From Micromonospora sp. CPCC 205371 (GTDB lineage Bacteria; Actinomycetota; Actinomycetes; Mycobacteriales; Micromonosporaceae), in assembly GCF_026130045.1 (NCBI RefSeq), contig NZ_JAIBNX010000031.1, forward strand, positions 1-48,212: a stretch of DNA of 48,212 bases. The letters are read 5' to 3'. Each line of letters opens with the position of its first letter. Positions within the stretch are counted from its first letter, which is position 1. The position numbers and the translations under genes are program-made. The notes under the pieces were generated by a model, which worked only from the letters and a program-made list of their open reading frames with translations, did no database searches and had not been told where the DNA came from. Shown in pieces: positions 24,630-32,669 of this stretch.

Positions 24630-24653
24630 ATTACGCGCATTACGACATTTACG
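24630..24653. repeat. Three direct repeats of (A/T)TTACG spaced nine bases apart
   Basis: ATTACG at 24630, ATTACG at 24639 and TTTACG at 24648; a fourth TACG lies at 24625. The near-turn spacing on one strand in an AT-rich stretch resembles a response-regulator or sigma-factor binding array ahead of the conservon genes. Confidence 0.4.
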
Positions 24654-24716
24654 GATGAGTCGCGCAAAGAGGTCGCCACTCGTGGCCAGCAGGAACGATC
24701 CGATCACGCCGGGTAT

Positions 24717-24730
24717 TGAGAGCGCTCCCA
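24717..24730. promoter_or_regulatory. Second CebR/CelR-like palindrome, upstream of the conservon sensor gene
   Basis: TGAGAGCGCTCCCA, 13 of 14 matches to TGGGAGCGCTCCCA and like the site before the cellulase. It lies 142 bases before the sensor start. Confidence 0.55.
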
Positions 24731-24872
24731 AACGCGAAGGGTCCATCACTGGCTGTTTCGCCATCCGCTACGCCGCCTTAGGTTCTCGACGATGGCGTCG
24801 CGACCCCGAGGGTCGCGTTGAGCTTGTTGGGGGCCCGCCATCAATCCCGTCGTTGCCGCCGGAGGGTGGACC

Positions 24873-25949
24873 ATGACCTCTCCCACTTCTAGTGGGCCCG
24901 TGCGGGCACAGCTCCTGCGCTCACTGCTCGCTCTCGCCGTACTCGTGCCGGTAGGAGTGCTCTTCGGGCAGTTGTGGCAGGAGCAGTCCGACCGGCTGTC
25001 ATTCGCCGCCAAAGAGCGCGACGGCATCGAGTACCTCACCACTCTGAGCCAGGTGACCACCGCGCTGACGGACGCGCAGTCCGACGCCATCGCCGGCGGC
25101 GAGGTCGGCCAGACCGCCCTGGCACGCGCGGTGGACGCGGCGAGCGCCGTGGACGCGCGACTCGGCGACGACCTGCGCACACACGACCGCTGGTCCGGAC
25201 TACGGGCGAAGATCGAAGCGCTTCCCACGGCCGCCAGCGCGGACAAGGAGGACCTGTACACGGCGTACGGCGAGGCAAGCGACCTGCTGCTCGCCCTGTA
25301 CGGCAAGGTCCGCGAGAACTCGCAGCTCATCCGGGACCCCGAGGGCGACACGTACTTCCTCCAGGACGGCGCCGCCGAAGAGCTTCCCGAATCGGTGGTC
25401 GCCGCGGGCCGGTTCGCCGACCTCGTGGTGCTCGCTGCCAGCCGGCCGGCCGCCGAGCGCGCCCAGGCGATCGCCGAGCTGACCGCCGCCCGGCAGGGCG
25501 TGCTCGACCCCGCAAGCGACCTCGCGGACGGCCTCCAGTCCGCCGTGGACAGCACGGACAGCCGGACCATGGGTGGCAACCTGCTGAGCCGCCTCGACCG
25601 CTTCCGGCGCGGCATGGACGTACTCGCCAACTCGGCCGGCTCGCTGACCGGACGGGCCAACCTCCCCCGCGCCGACCAGCTGACCGCCGCGCGGGCGGAG
25701 GTGCAGACGGCCGCGACGGAGCTGTCCAACGCCATCCTCGCGGAGCTCGACCTGCTGATCGGAGACCGGATCTCCGGCCTGAGGACCGAACGCTGGCTGG
25801 CCATCGGCACCTTGGCGGTGGTCGTGCTCCTGGCGGCTTCACCGATGGCGATCGCGCTCGCGGATGGGCGGAAGCGACGCCGCAAACCGTTCAGCGGCGT
25901 GCCGAACTCCGTGCCTTCCGAGTGGGAGCGTGCCGGTGCTGCTCGGTAG
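24873..25949 (+). CDS. Two-TM extracytoplasmic sensor protein preceding the conservon
   Basis: 358 residues. Short cytoplasmic N-terminus, TM1 about 14-33 (SLLALAVLVPVGVLFGQLW), a long helical extracytoplasmic domain about 35-300 built like a four-helix-bundle or chemoreceptor-type sensor (LTTLSQVTTALTDAQSDAIAGG and the DPEGDTYFLQDGA segment), TM2 about 304-326, then a basic tail ending in RKRRRKP. There is no HAMP or kinase domain. GGAGG precedes the ATG. Its last 14 bases overlap the start of the sensor kinase gene, implying tight co-translation; it probably forms a complex with CvnA (inference). I do not recognise it as a standard conservon member. Confidence 0.8.
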   Translation: MTSPTSSGPVRAQLLRSLLALAVLVPVGVLFGQLWQEQSDRLSFAAKERDGIEYLTTLSQVTTALTDAQSDAIAGGEVGQTALARAVDAASAVDARLGDDLRTHDRWSGLRAKIEALPTAASADKEDLYTAYGEASDLLLALYGKVRENSQLIRDPEGDTYFLQDGAAEELPESVVAAGRFADLVVLAASRPAAERAQAIAELTAARQGVLDPASDLADGLQSAVDSTDSRTMGGNLLSRLDRFRRGMDVLANSAGSLTGRANLPRADQLTAARAEVQTAATELSNAILAELDLLIGDRISGLRTERWLAIGTLAVVVLLAASPMAIALADGRKRRRKPFSGVPNSVPSEWERAGAAR

Positions 25950-28785
25950 GCTACGCATCCGCGGCAAGCTCGCCGTACTCGTCACGATCCCGCTCCTGCT
26001 CGTCGCGGCGCTGACCGTCCCGCTGGTCTTCAACCGGGTCGGACTCGCCACCCGCGCCGCCGAGACCGCCCACGCGGTCAGCCTCGGCAGCGACGTCGGT
26101 GCCCTCGTCGGCGACCTGCAGCAGGAACGACTCCTATCGGTCGGCTACCTGCTCGGCGTCGTCGACCAGAGCGCCCTGGTGCTACAGACCACCACGGTGC
26201 ACGACCGGATCGCCGACGTGCTCGCTGACCATGCCGACCACGAAGATCTCGATGGCACGCTCTCTTCGGCGATCGACTTCGTCGGCGACCTCGATCCCGT
26301 GCGTGCCTCCGTGCTGGCCGGCACCGCTCGGCCGACCGAGGTGGTGACCGGGTTCAGCAAGGTCACGACCCGGCTCATCAACGCGCTCCGGCTGATCGAC
26401 AGCGTCGACGTGGAGACCGCCGAAGGCCGGCAGGTGGTCGCACTTGACGCGGTGCTGCGCATGAACGACCTGATCAGCGCCGGTGCCACATACATGATCA
26501 TCATGGTGGGTGAGCGCGGCAACCCCGGCGCGCTCATGGCGTACACCGCTACCCTCGCCGCGCTGCAGGCCACCGTGTCCCGCTTCGAGGGATACGCCAC
26601 GCCGGACCAGAGCGCCCTGTACGGCCTCGTGCAGCAGGCGCTCGGCCAGCGTGTCGGTGAGGTCTTCGCCGCGGGTACCGTGGCCGACCCCGCCAAGGCG
26701 CTGGCGCGATTCAACCTGGCGACGCTCTTCCCGTCGCTGGAGTCGTTCATCTCGCTGGGCCGGTTCGTCGAACGAAAGATCGTCACCGACGTCACCAACC
26801 TGGTCAACGACCAGGAGCAGGCGGTCCTCGCGACCGCGTACGGCGCCATCTCGCTCGCGATCCTGGTATTCATCGCGGTCGTGCTGATGAGCGTCGCGGT
26901 GGCGCGCGCCGTGGCCCGACCGCTGAGCCAGTTGACCGTATCGGCCGACCGCGTGGCCACCGTCGCCGAGACCGAACTGCGACGGGTCGCCGACGAGGAC
27001 GCCCACGACGACGACGAACCGGTGCATCTCGAACCGGTCGAGGTGCACTCCAACGACGAGATCGGCGAGCTGGCGCGCGCGTTCGACCGGGTACAGATCA
27101 CCGCCGCCCGCCTCGTCGAACGGCAGGTCTCCAGCCGCCGGAACGTGGCGCAGATGTTCGGGCACGTCGGCCGCCGTACCCAGAACCTGGTCGGCCGCCA
27201 ACTCGCCCTCATCGACCGCCTGGAGCAGCAGGAGACCGACCCGCAGCGGCTCCAGCAGCTGTACCGGCTCGACCACGTGTCCAGCCGCCTCCGGCGAAAC
27301 GCGGGCAGCCTCGTGGTGCTCTCCGGCACAGTCGAGCCACTCGGTGGAGCCGGTGGCGGAGCCGACGAGTTCACCAGCCCGCTGCCTCTCGGCGACGTGG
27401 TCCGGCTCGCACTCGGTGAGATCGAGGAGTTCACCCGGGTCGACGTGCAGGTACCGGACGGGCCGGCCATCACACCCGCGGTCACCGCCGACCTCATCCT
27501 GCTGCTCGCCGAGGTGATGGAGAACGCCACCGTGTTCTCGCCGCCGCACACCCGGGTCACCGTCACCGCCGTCGCCGCCGGCCAGGGCCTGCGGCTCCAG
27601 GTTGTCGACCACGGCCTCGGCCTGACGCCGGAACGGATGGCGGAGGAGAACGACCGGTTGGCTCACCGCGAGCGGCTCGACCTGGCCCCGACCGAGGTGC
27701 TCGGCCTCTTCGTGGTCGGCCGGCTGGCACGCAAGCACGGGCTCGGCGTTGCGCTCACCAACACCCCGGGCGGTGGTGTGACGGTCACCGTCGACATCCG
27801 GCCCGAACTGATCGTGCACCACGCCGCGCCGGCGATGGTGCCGCCCGCCCCGCCGAAGCCACCACAGCCGGCGCGGGGGCTGGCACCGGTGCGGCAGCTG
27901 CACGCGCCGGCTCCGCCCGCCGAGTTGCAGCCCGCGCCCGTGGCCACACCCATAGGCGCACCCGCGGGGCCCCCGCTCGACCGCGCCGTGGCCCGGGCGA
28001 TCGTGGCGACCGCCAACGAGCAGGACCCGGCGTTCAACGTGGTCGCGCTCAACCGCGCGACCCGCACCATCGGCTCGGGGCGTTCCTGGAACGCATTCGC
28101 GCCGTCCCGTACCCCGGCGTCGGTCCCCCCGCCGACGCCGGCTCTACCGCCGGCACCACCACCCGCGGCCCCTCCGGTCGTGCCCGCGGCTCCACCCGCC
28201 GCGGTTCCCCTGGCGCCCGTGCCGGGAGCGGCTCCACCACCACCGCCGGTGCCCGTGGTGCCAGGCCCCATCCCGCCAGCGCCCGTGCCTGGCGGGCCGG
28301 CGACGGCACCGGTATCGCCCGGCGCCGTAGGCACCGCGCCCGTCGTCCCGGCCGCGGCTCGCCTCGCGTCCCTGACGCCGTCATCCCTACCCGCTGGGCT
28401 GCGCCAGCGGGTGCCCGGCGCGCAACTGCCGGAAGGCGTGTCGGTCGCGCCACCAGCGGCGGCACCGCTGGCGCCGTCGGGCGAGGCCGCCGCGTCGGCA
28501 CGCGCGCTGGTCGAAGAGTTCGAGGCAGGGGTACGCCGAGCGCAGGCGGCCAATGTGGACACGACGGAGAAACCGGCCGTCATCCAGCAGCCAGAGCCCG
28601 GTCCACGCCCCTCCTTGACCCGCCGAGTACCGGGTGCGACGCTCCCCACGTCGTTGCCACCGAGCCGACCCGCGCAAGCACTACCCGATCAGTGGTCACC
28701 CGATCCTGAAGCGGCCAGAGACCTGATCGAGGAGTTCGAGTCGGGCGTCGCGCGCGCCCTCCAGGAAGGACCACAGCACCCATGA
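25936..28785 (+). CDS. cvnA: Conservon sensor histidine-kinase-like protein CvnA
   Basis: 949 residues from GTG 25936, which has GGGAG seven bases upstream. TM1 about 12-30, an extracytoplasmic nitrate/nitrite-sensor-type helical domain (VGDLQQERLLSVGYLLG), TM2 about 300-322, HAMP, and an atypical kinase core: LYRLDHVSSRLRRNAGSL replaces the H-box region, LLLLAEVMENATVFSPP is the N-box, and VVDHGLGLTPERM and HGLGVALTNTPGGGVTVTV are G-boxes. About 350 residues of Pro/Ala-rich tail follow, with two copies of RVPGAxLP plus (L)EEFE(A/S)GVxRA. In Streptomyces, CvnA assembles with CvnB-D at the membrane in a complex likened to G-protein receptors. Overlaps the preceding and following genes. Confidence 0.92.
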   Translation: MLLGRLRIRGKLAVLVTIPLLLVAALTVPLVFNRVGLATRAAETAHAVSLGSDVGALVGDLQQERLLSVGYLLGVVDQSALVLQTTTVHDRIADVLADHADHEDLDGTLSSAIDFVGDLDPVRASVLAGTARPTEVVTGFSKVTTRLINALRLIDSVDVETAEGRQVVALDAVLRMNDLISAGATYMIIMVGERGNPGALMAYTATLAALQATVSRFEGYATPDQSALYGLVQQALGQRVGEVFAAGTVADPAKALARFNLATLFPSLESFISLGRFVERKIVTDVTNLVNDQEQAVLATAYGAISLAILVFIAVVLMSVAVARAVARPLSQLTVSADRVATVAETELRRVADEDAHDDDEPVHLEPVEVHSNDEIGELARAFDRVQITAARLVERQVSSRRNVAQMFGHVGRRTQNLVGRQLALIDRLEQQETDPQRLQQLYRLDHVSSRLRRNAGSLVVLSGTVEPLGGAGGGADEFTSPLPLGDVVRLALGEIEEFTRVDVQVPDGPAITPAVTADLILLLAEVMENATVFSPPHTRVTVTAVAAGQGLRLQVVDHGLGLTPERMAEENDRLAHRERLDLAPTEVLGLFVVGRLARKHGLGVALTNTPGGGVTVTVDIRPELIVHHAAPAMVPPAPPKPPQPARGLAPVRQLHAPAPPAELQPAPVATPIGAPAGPPLDRAVARAIVATANEQDPAFNVVALNRATRTIGSGRSWNAFAPSRTPASVPPPTPALPPAPPPAAPPVVPAAPPAAVPLAPVPGAAPPPPPVPVVPGPIPPAPVPGGPATAPVSPGAVGTAPVVPAAARLASLTPSSLPAGLRQRVPGAQLPEGVSVAPPAAAPLAPSGEAAASARALVEEFEAGVRRAQAANVDTTEKPAVIQQPEPGPRPSLTRRVPGATLPTSLPPSRPAQALPDQWSPDPEAARDLIEEFESGVARALQEGPQHP

Positions 28786-29213
28786 GCAGCTCTCTCCAGC
28801 TCAGCCCCGAGGCACAGACCTTCAACTGGCTCCTGGACTCGTTCACGTCCAGCACGGCCGGCGTACGCGAGGCGATCGCGGTCTCGTCCGACGGCCTGCT
28901 GATGGCCAAGTCGAACATCGCCGACCGGGCGAACGCCGAACGGCTCGCAGCTGTGGTCTCCGGCATGACCAGCCTCGCCGGTGGTGCGGCCACCTGGTAC
29001 TCGCTGGGCGGACTCAACCGGGTGGTGATCGACATGACCGGTGGCTACCTGCTGGTGACCTCGATTAGCGCGGGTTCGGTGCTCGGCGTGATCGCCGACC
29101 GCACCGCCAGCCTCGGCACCGTCGCGTACGAGATGACCCTGTTCGCCAGCCGGGCCGGCGGCGCGCTCACTCCCCGCCTGATCGCCGAGCTGAAGAACGC
29201 CGCTCAGTCGTGA
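28782..29213 (+). CDS. cvnB: Conservon roadblock/LC7-domain protein CvnB
   Basis: 143 residues, a single roadblock/LC7 domain: NWLLDSFTSSTAGVREAIAVSSDGLLMAKS opens it (TAGVREAIAVSSDGLLMA), and RVVIDMTGGYLLVTSISAGSVLGVIAD closes the sheet (GGYLLVTSISAGSVLGV). Roadblock proteins such as MglB act as GAPs or scaffolds for small Ras-like GTPases; here the partner is the GTPase two genes downstream. Start overlaps cvnA stop (ATGA) and stop overlaps cvnC start (GTGA). Confidence 0.95.
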   Translation: MSSSLQLSPEAQTFNWLLDSFTSSTAGVREAIAVSSDGLLMAKSNIADRANAERLAAVVSGMTSLAGGAATWYSLGGLNRVVIDMTGGYLLVTSISAGSVLGVIADRTASLGTVAYEMTLFASRAGGALTPRLIAELKNAAQS

Positions 29214-29650
29214 GACCGTCGTCGCCCGAGGACGGGCCGGCACCGGCCCGCATCCGCCCGTACCTGAGCCAGTCCGGGTTGGGACCGGCGGCCGAGGCGG
29301 CGCCCAGCGGGCTGCGGCCGTTCGTGCTCACTTCGGGCCGGGTCGACGGTGTCGACCCGAACATCGGCCTGGAGACCCAGGTCACCGCGCGGCCGGACGG
29401 TGCGGCCCGGGGCGGGATCGCCGTGTCGAACCTCGCACCCGAACTGCGTACGATCCTCGCGCTGTGCGCCGAGCCGGTCTCGGTCGCGGAGATCTCCGCC
29501 CGTGCACGCCTCCACCTCGGCGTGACCCGCATCCTGGTCGGCGACCTGCGCGCCGCCGGCTACCTCGACGTACACGCGCGGGACGCCGCGCGCCCATACG
29601 ACCCCGAAACCATCATGCGAGTGATCCGTGGACTACGTGCCATCTCCTGA
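29210..29650 (+). CDS. cvnC: Conservon DUF742 protein CvnC
   Basis: 146 residues of the DUF742 family: RIRPYLSQSG, RPFVLTSGRV, the VSNLAPELRTILALCAEPVSVAEISA helix pair (LAPELRTILALCAEPVSVAE) and LHLGVTRILVGDLRAAGYLDVH, which looks like a winged helix used for protein contact rather than DNA. GTG overlaps the cvnB TGA. Its last 23 bases overlap the GTPase gene. Role in the complex: known in Streptomyces to bind the other Cvn proteins; mechanism not established. Confidence 0.94.
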   Translation: MRPSSPEDGPAPARIRPYLSQSGLGPAAEAAPSGLRPFVLTSGRVDGVDPNIGLETQVTARPDGAARGGIAVSNLAPELRTILALCAEPVSVAEISARARLHLGVTRILVGDLRAAGYLDVHARDAARPYDPETIMRVIRGLRAIS

Positions 29651-30230
29651 GCCGGCGGCGCCGGCCGGTTCCGTGCCCATCCCGGTGAAGATCGTGGTCG
29701 CCGGCGGCTTCGGCGTGGGCAAGACCACCACCGTTGGTTCCATCAGCGAGATCTCGCCGCTGACCACCGAGGCCGAGATGACCTCGGCCGGCGTCGGCAT
29801 CGACGACCCGGGACCGGCCACCGGCAAGACCACGACGACCGTCGCCATGGATTTCGGCTGCGTCACCATCGACCGCAGCCTGAAGCTGTACCTGTTCGGC
29901 ACGCCCGGCCAGTCGCGGTTCGGCTTCATGTGGGACGACCTCGCGCACGGCGCGCTGGGCGCGCTGGTCGTCGTCGACAGCGGTCGCCTCGACGACTGCT
30001 ACCCGGCCGTGGACTACTTCGAGCGGCTCAAGCTGCCGTTCGTGGTGGCCGTCAACGCGTTCGACGGGCGCCTCGCGCACGATCTGGACGCGGTACGGTG
30101 GGCGCTGGCCATCGATGAGAGGATTCCGATCGTCGCGTTCGACGCCCGAAACAAGCTCTCCGTCCGCGATGCTCTGCTCGTCCTACTCGATCGCGCGCTG
30201 GCTGACGCCGTCCGCAGCCAACACGTCTAG
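29628..30230 (+). CDS. cvnD: Conservon small GTPase CvnD
   Basis: 200 residues, MglA/Ras-like GTPase. G1 GGFGVGKTT (26-34), G3 FGTPGQSRFGF (TPGQ at 92-95, with TPGQ in place of DxxG, usual for the family), G4 VNAFD (142-146). The family insert EMTSAGVGIDD and ATGKTTTTVAMDFGC is present. Acts as the switch of the membrane-associated conservon complex; CvnB is the presumed regulator. GTG at 29628 lies inside cvnC. Confidence 0.95.
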   Translation: MDYVPSPEPAAPAGSVPIPVKIVVAGGFGVGKTTTVGSISEISPLTTEAEMTSAGVGIDDPGPATGKTTTTVAMDFGCVTIDRSLKLYLFGTPGQSRFGFMWDDLAHGALGALVVVDSGRLDDCYPAVDYFERLKLPFVVAVNAFDGRLAHDLDAVRWALAIDERIPIVAFDARNKLSVRDALLVLLDRALADAVRSQHV

Positions 30231-30242
30231 GAGGTTGCCGGG

Positions 30243-30692
30243 GTGCGAGGTGGACTCGACGACGCGCTGGAGCGGCTGGCCCGGCGTGATCAGCTGCGCA
30301 AGCGCGTCGCGCCGTCCGACGGCTCCTCCGCCAGCAACGGCTCGTCCGGCGGGATCGGCTCGTCGGGCGGCATCGGCGAGGTGGTCGAGGCGGTGCGGCG
30401 GATCGTCGAGCGCCATCCTGAGCTTTCGGTGACCGTGTACGGCGAAGAGGGCGAGGTCAGCGCCGAGATCCGGATCGCGCGCCGGGAAGGCGTCGTGGAG
30501 GCGACCGTGGTGGCCGCCGAGGGCCCGATCTCCGCGACGGCATCGGTGCCGGCGCCGCCGCCCGCGCTGCCCGGCCCGCCGGCATGGCCGCTCGCGACCG
30601 ACAGCACCCCCGGCTCGGCCGGTGCGGCGGCACGCCTGGCCGAGCTGATCCGGCAGGACCCATCCCTGCTCGCCGGCCCCGAAGATCGCTGA
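30243..30692 (+). CDS. Small protein of unknown function attached to the conservon
   Basis: 149 residues, not recognised. An N-terminal charged helix (GLDDALERLARRDQLRKRV), a low-complexity stretch with SSGGIG twice in tandem, a central alpha/beta segment of about 55 residues (VVEAVRRIVERHPELSVTV, then alternating strands EGEVSAEIRIARREGVVEATVV), a Pro/Ala linker, and a final helix LAELIRQDPSLL. AGGAGG eight bases before the GTG and only 12 bases after cvnD place it in the operon. It could be a fifth subunit or an adaptor; no membrane segment or signal peptide is visible. Confidence 0.82.
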   Translation: MRGGLDDALERLARRDQLRKRVAPSDGSSASNGSSGGIGSSGGIGEVVEAVRRIVERHPELSVTVYGEEGEVSAEIRIARREGVVEATVVAAEGPISATASVPAPPPALPGPPAWPLATDSTPGSAGAAARLAELIRQDPSLLAGPEDR

Positions 30693-30714
30693 CGACATGC
30701 CCTAGCCTGTAGCG

Positions 30715-32628
30715 GTGCCGATGATCTCGCGCTGGGTGGCGGTCCTTCTCGCGTCGATGATCGGTGCCGCCCTGGTCGCGGCGCCCGCCCGAGCAGACTC
30801 GCCCATGCGCCTCGACGGGCAGATCACCGACGAGGTGGGTGCGCTCGATGGCCGCGAGCCGGAGGTCACCGCCGCGCTCGACCGGCTGCGCGACGCGAGT
30901 GGGCTCCAGCTCTTCGTCGTCTACGTGAGGTCCTTCGACGGTACGCCGGCGCAGGAGTGGGCCGACGAGACCGCGACCCGCAGCGACCTCGGCCGGCGCG
31001 ACGCGCTCCTCGCCGTCGCCACCCGTGACCGGGCCTACGCGTACGCGTTCGACGCCGCCTACCCCCTGACGGACGCGCAGCTCGACGAGGTGGCCGCCGC
31101 CGCCATCGAGCCGGCGCTGCGCGAAAACGACTGGGCCGGCGCGGCGATCGGCGCCGCCGACGGGTACCGCGCGGTGCTCGCCGGCCAGCCGGTACCCGCG
31201 CCGGCGATCACGCCGGGCGACCCCGATCCCGGTGACGGCGGTGGCAGCTCCGTTCTGGGCACGGTGGTGTGCCTCGGCATCACCGCTGTAGTCGTCGCGC
31301 TCGTCGTGTGGCTGGTGATCCGCTCGCGCCGGCGCCGCCCGCAGGCCACCCCGGCTGGCCCGCCGCCCATAAGCACAGCCGAGCTCACCACACGCGCCAA
31401 CGCGCTGCTCGTCGAGCTCGACAACGACCTGCGCGCCAGCGAGCAGGAACTGTCGCTCGCCACCGGCCGGTACGGCGCCGAGGCGACCGCCTCGTTCACC
31501 GCGGCGCTGGAAAGCGCGCGTCAGGACGTGGCCGAGGCGTTCCGGCTGCGGCTCACGCTCGACGAGACGCCCGGGCCCGACGAGCCTGCCCGGCGCGCGG
31601 CGCTCGAAGAGATCATCCGCCGGTGCGAGGCCGCCGACCAGCGGCTGGACGCGGAGTCGGAGGCGTTCGACGAGCTGCGCGGCCTGGAGTCTCGGATCGA
31701 GCCGGAGCGCCAGGAACTGTCGGAGCGCCGCGCCGCTGCGGAGGCGAAGCTGCCGGCGACGGGCGCGACCATCGAGGCGCTGCGGGCCAGATACACCGGG
31801 CCGCTGGTGGCGGGCCTGCTGGGAAACGCGGACCAGGCGCGCGAGCGGCTCGACTTCGCCGCGGCCACGCTTTCGGACGTCCAGCCCGCCGACCCACCCC
31901 GTGCGGCGCTCACCTTGCGGGCCGCCGAAGAGGCGGTCGCCCAGGCGGAGACGCTGATCGACACCGTCGTGCGTGCACAGTCCGATCTGGACACTGCCCG
32001 TGCCGGGATCGACGCGCTGCTGGCAGAGGTGGAGTCGGAACTCGCCGCCGCCCCACCGGATGCCGCTGCGGTCATTGCCGCTCAGCAGGCCGTGGCGTCG
32101 ACCCGTGCGGCACTCGCCCAGCCCACCATGGATCCGCTGTCGGCGGTACAGGCGCTGGAAGAGGCCGACACGGCGCTGGACCGCGCGCTCGCGGAGCAGC
32201 GCGACGCCGCCGAACGGGCCGCGCGGGCCCGCACCATGCTCGGCCACGCCCTGCCGGCGGCGCGCGCCGAGGTGTCGGCTGCCGGAAGCTTCATCGCGAC
32301 CCGGCGCGGCGCGGTGGCCAGCAGGGCGCGGGCCTCGCTCGGCGAAGCACAGCGGCTTCTCGCCCGCGCGGAAGCGCTCGCCACCACCGATCCGGCGACG
32401 GCCGTGGCCGACGCCCAGCGCGCTCAGCAACTCGCCGCCGAAGCCGGCAGGGCTGCACAGTCCGATGTGCACAGTTGGTCGTCGGGAAGCACCAGTGACC
32501 TGCTGACCGGCATCCTGCTGGGCGGCATCATGTCCGGCGGGGGCCGCCGGTCGGGTGGCGGCTTCCGGGGTGGCGGATTCGGTGGCAGCGGCAGCCGCGC
32601 GCGGCGTACCGGTGGCGGCCGCTTCTGA
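30715..32628 (+). CDS. TPM-domain membrane protein with long coiled-coil cytoplasmic part
   Basis: 637 residues. Signal-like helix 1-27 (ending APARA), TPM (Psb32/MOLO1 phosphatase-like) domain about 33-155 with LQLFVVYVRSFDG and RDALLAVATRDRAYAYAF, a Gly/Pro linker, a membrane helix about 180-203, basic stop-transfer RSRRRR, then about 390 residues of Ala/Glu/Arg-rich helices likely forming coiled coils, and a C-terminal Gly/Ser/Arg tail (SGGGRRSGGGFRGGGFGG) as in many TPM proteins. Topology: TPM domain outside, coiled coil inside. GTG 30715 or ATG 30721. Follows the conservon gene by 22 bases on the same strand; a functional link is not shown. Confidence 0.88.
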   Translation: MPMISRWVAVLLASMIGAALVAAPARADSPMRLDGQITDEVGALDGREPEVTAALDRLRDASGLQLFVVYVRSFDGTPAQEWADETATRSDLGRRDALLAVATRDRAYAYAFDAAYPLTDAQLDEVAAAAIEPALRENDWAGAAIGAADGYRAVLAGQPVPAPAITPGDPDPGDGGGSSVLGTVVCLGITAVVVALVVWLVIRSRRRRPQATPAGPPPISTAELTTRANALLVELDNDLRASEQELSLATGRYGAEATASFTAALESARQDVAEAFRLRLTLDETPGPDEPARRAALEEIIRRCEAADQRLDAESEAFDELRGLESRIEPERQELSERRAAAEAKLPATGATIEALRARYTGPLVAGLLGNADQARERLDFAAATLSDVQPADPPRAALTLRAAEEAVAQAETLIDTVVRAQSDLDTARAGIDALLAEVESELAAAPPDAAAVIAAQQAVASTRAALAQPTMDPLSAVQALEEADTALDRALAEQRDAAERAARARTMLGHALPAARAEVSAAGSFIATRRGAVASRARASLGEAQRLLARAEALATTDPATAVADAQRAQQLAAEAGRAAQSDVHSWSSGSTSDLLTGILLGGIMSGGGRRSGGGFRGGGFGGSGSRARRTGGGRF

Positions 32629-32655
32629 AGGTCATCCGGCCATTCGAATATTGAG

Positions 32656-32661
32656 TACGAT
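32656..32661 (+). promoter_or_regulatory. -10 box of the P450 gene (likely leaderless transcript)
   Basis: TACGAT, eight bases before the ATG at 32670; no ribosome-binding site lies between. The spacing fits a transcript beginning at or next to the start codon, common in actinobacteria. The -35 is weak. Confidence 0.4.
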
Positions 32662-32669
32662 GGGTGTCC

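Larger units (their letters stand above)
24587..24872. other. Intergenic control region upstream of the conservon operon
   Basis: About 290 bases without a convincing gene, AT-richer than the flanks at 24600-24660. It contains three 9-base-spaced TTACG repeats (24630-24653), a CebR-like palindrome (24717-24730), and GGAGGG eight bases before the sensor ATG. A 73-codon reading frame across it starts inside the repeats, has poor codon bias and runs into the ribosome site, so I do not call it. Confidence 0.6.

Noticed and set aside
24655-24876. A 73-codon plus-strand frame in the intergenic region before the sensor gene
   Set aside because: Poor codon bias, start inside the TTACG repeats, end inside the ribosome site, no recognisable product.
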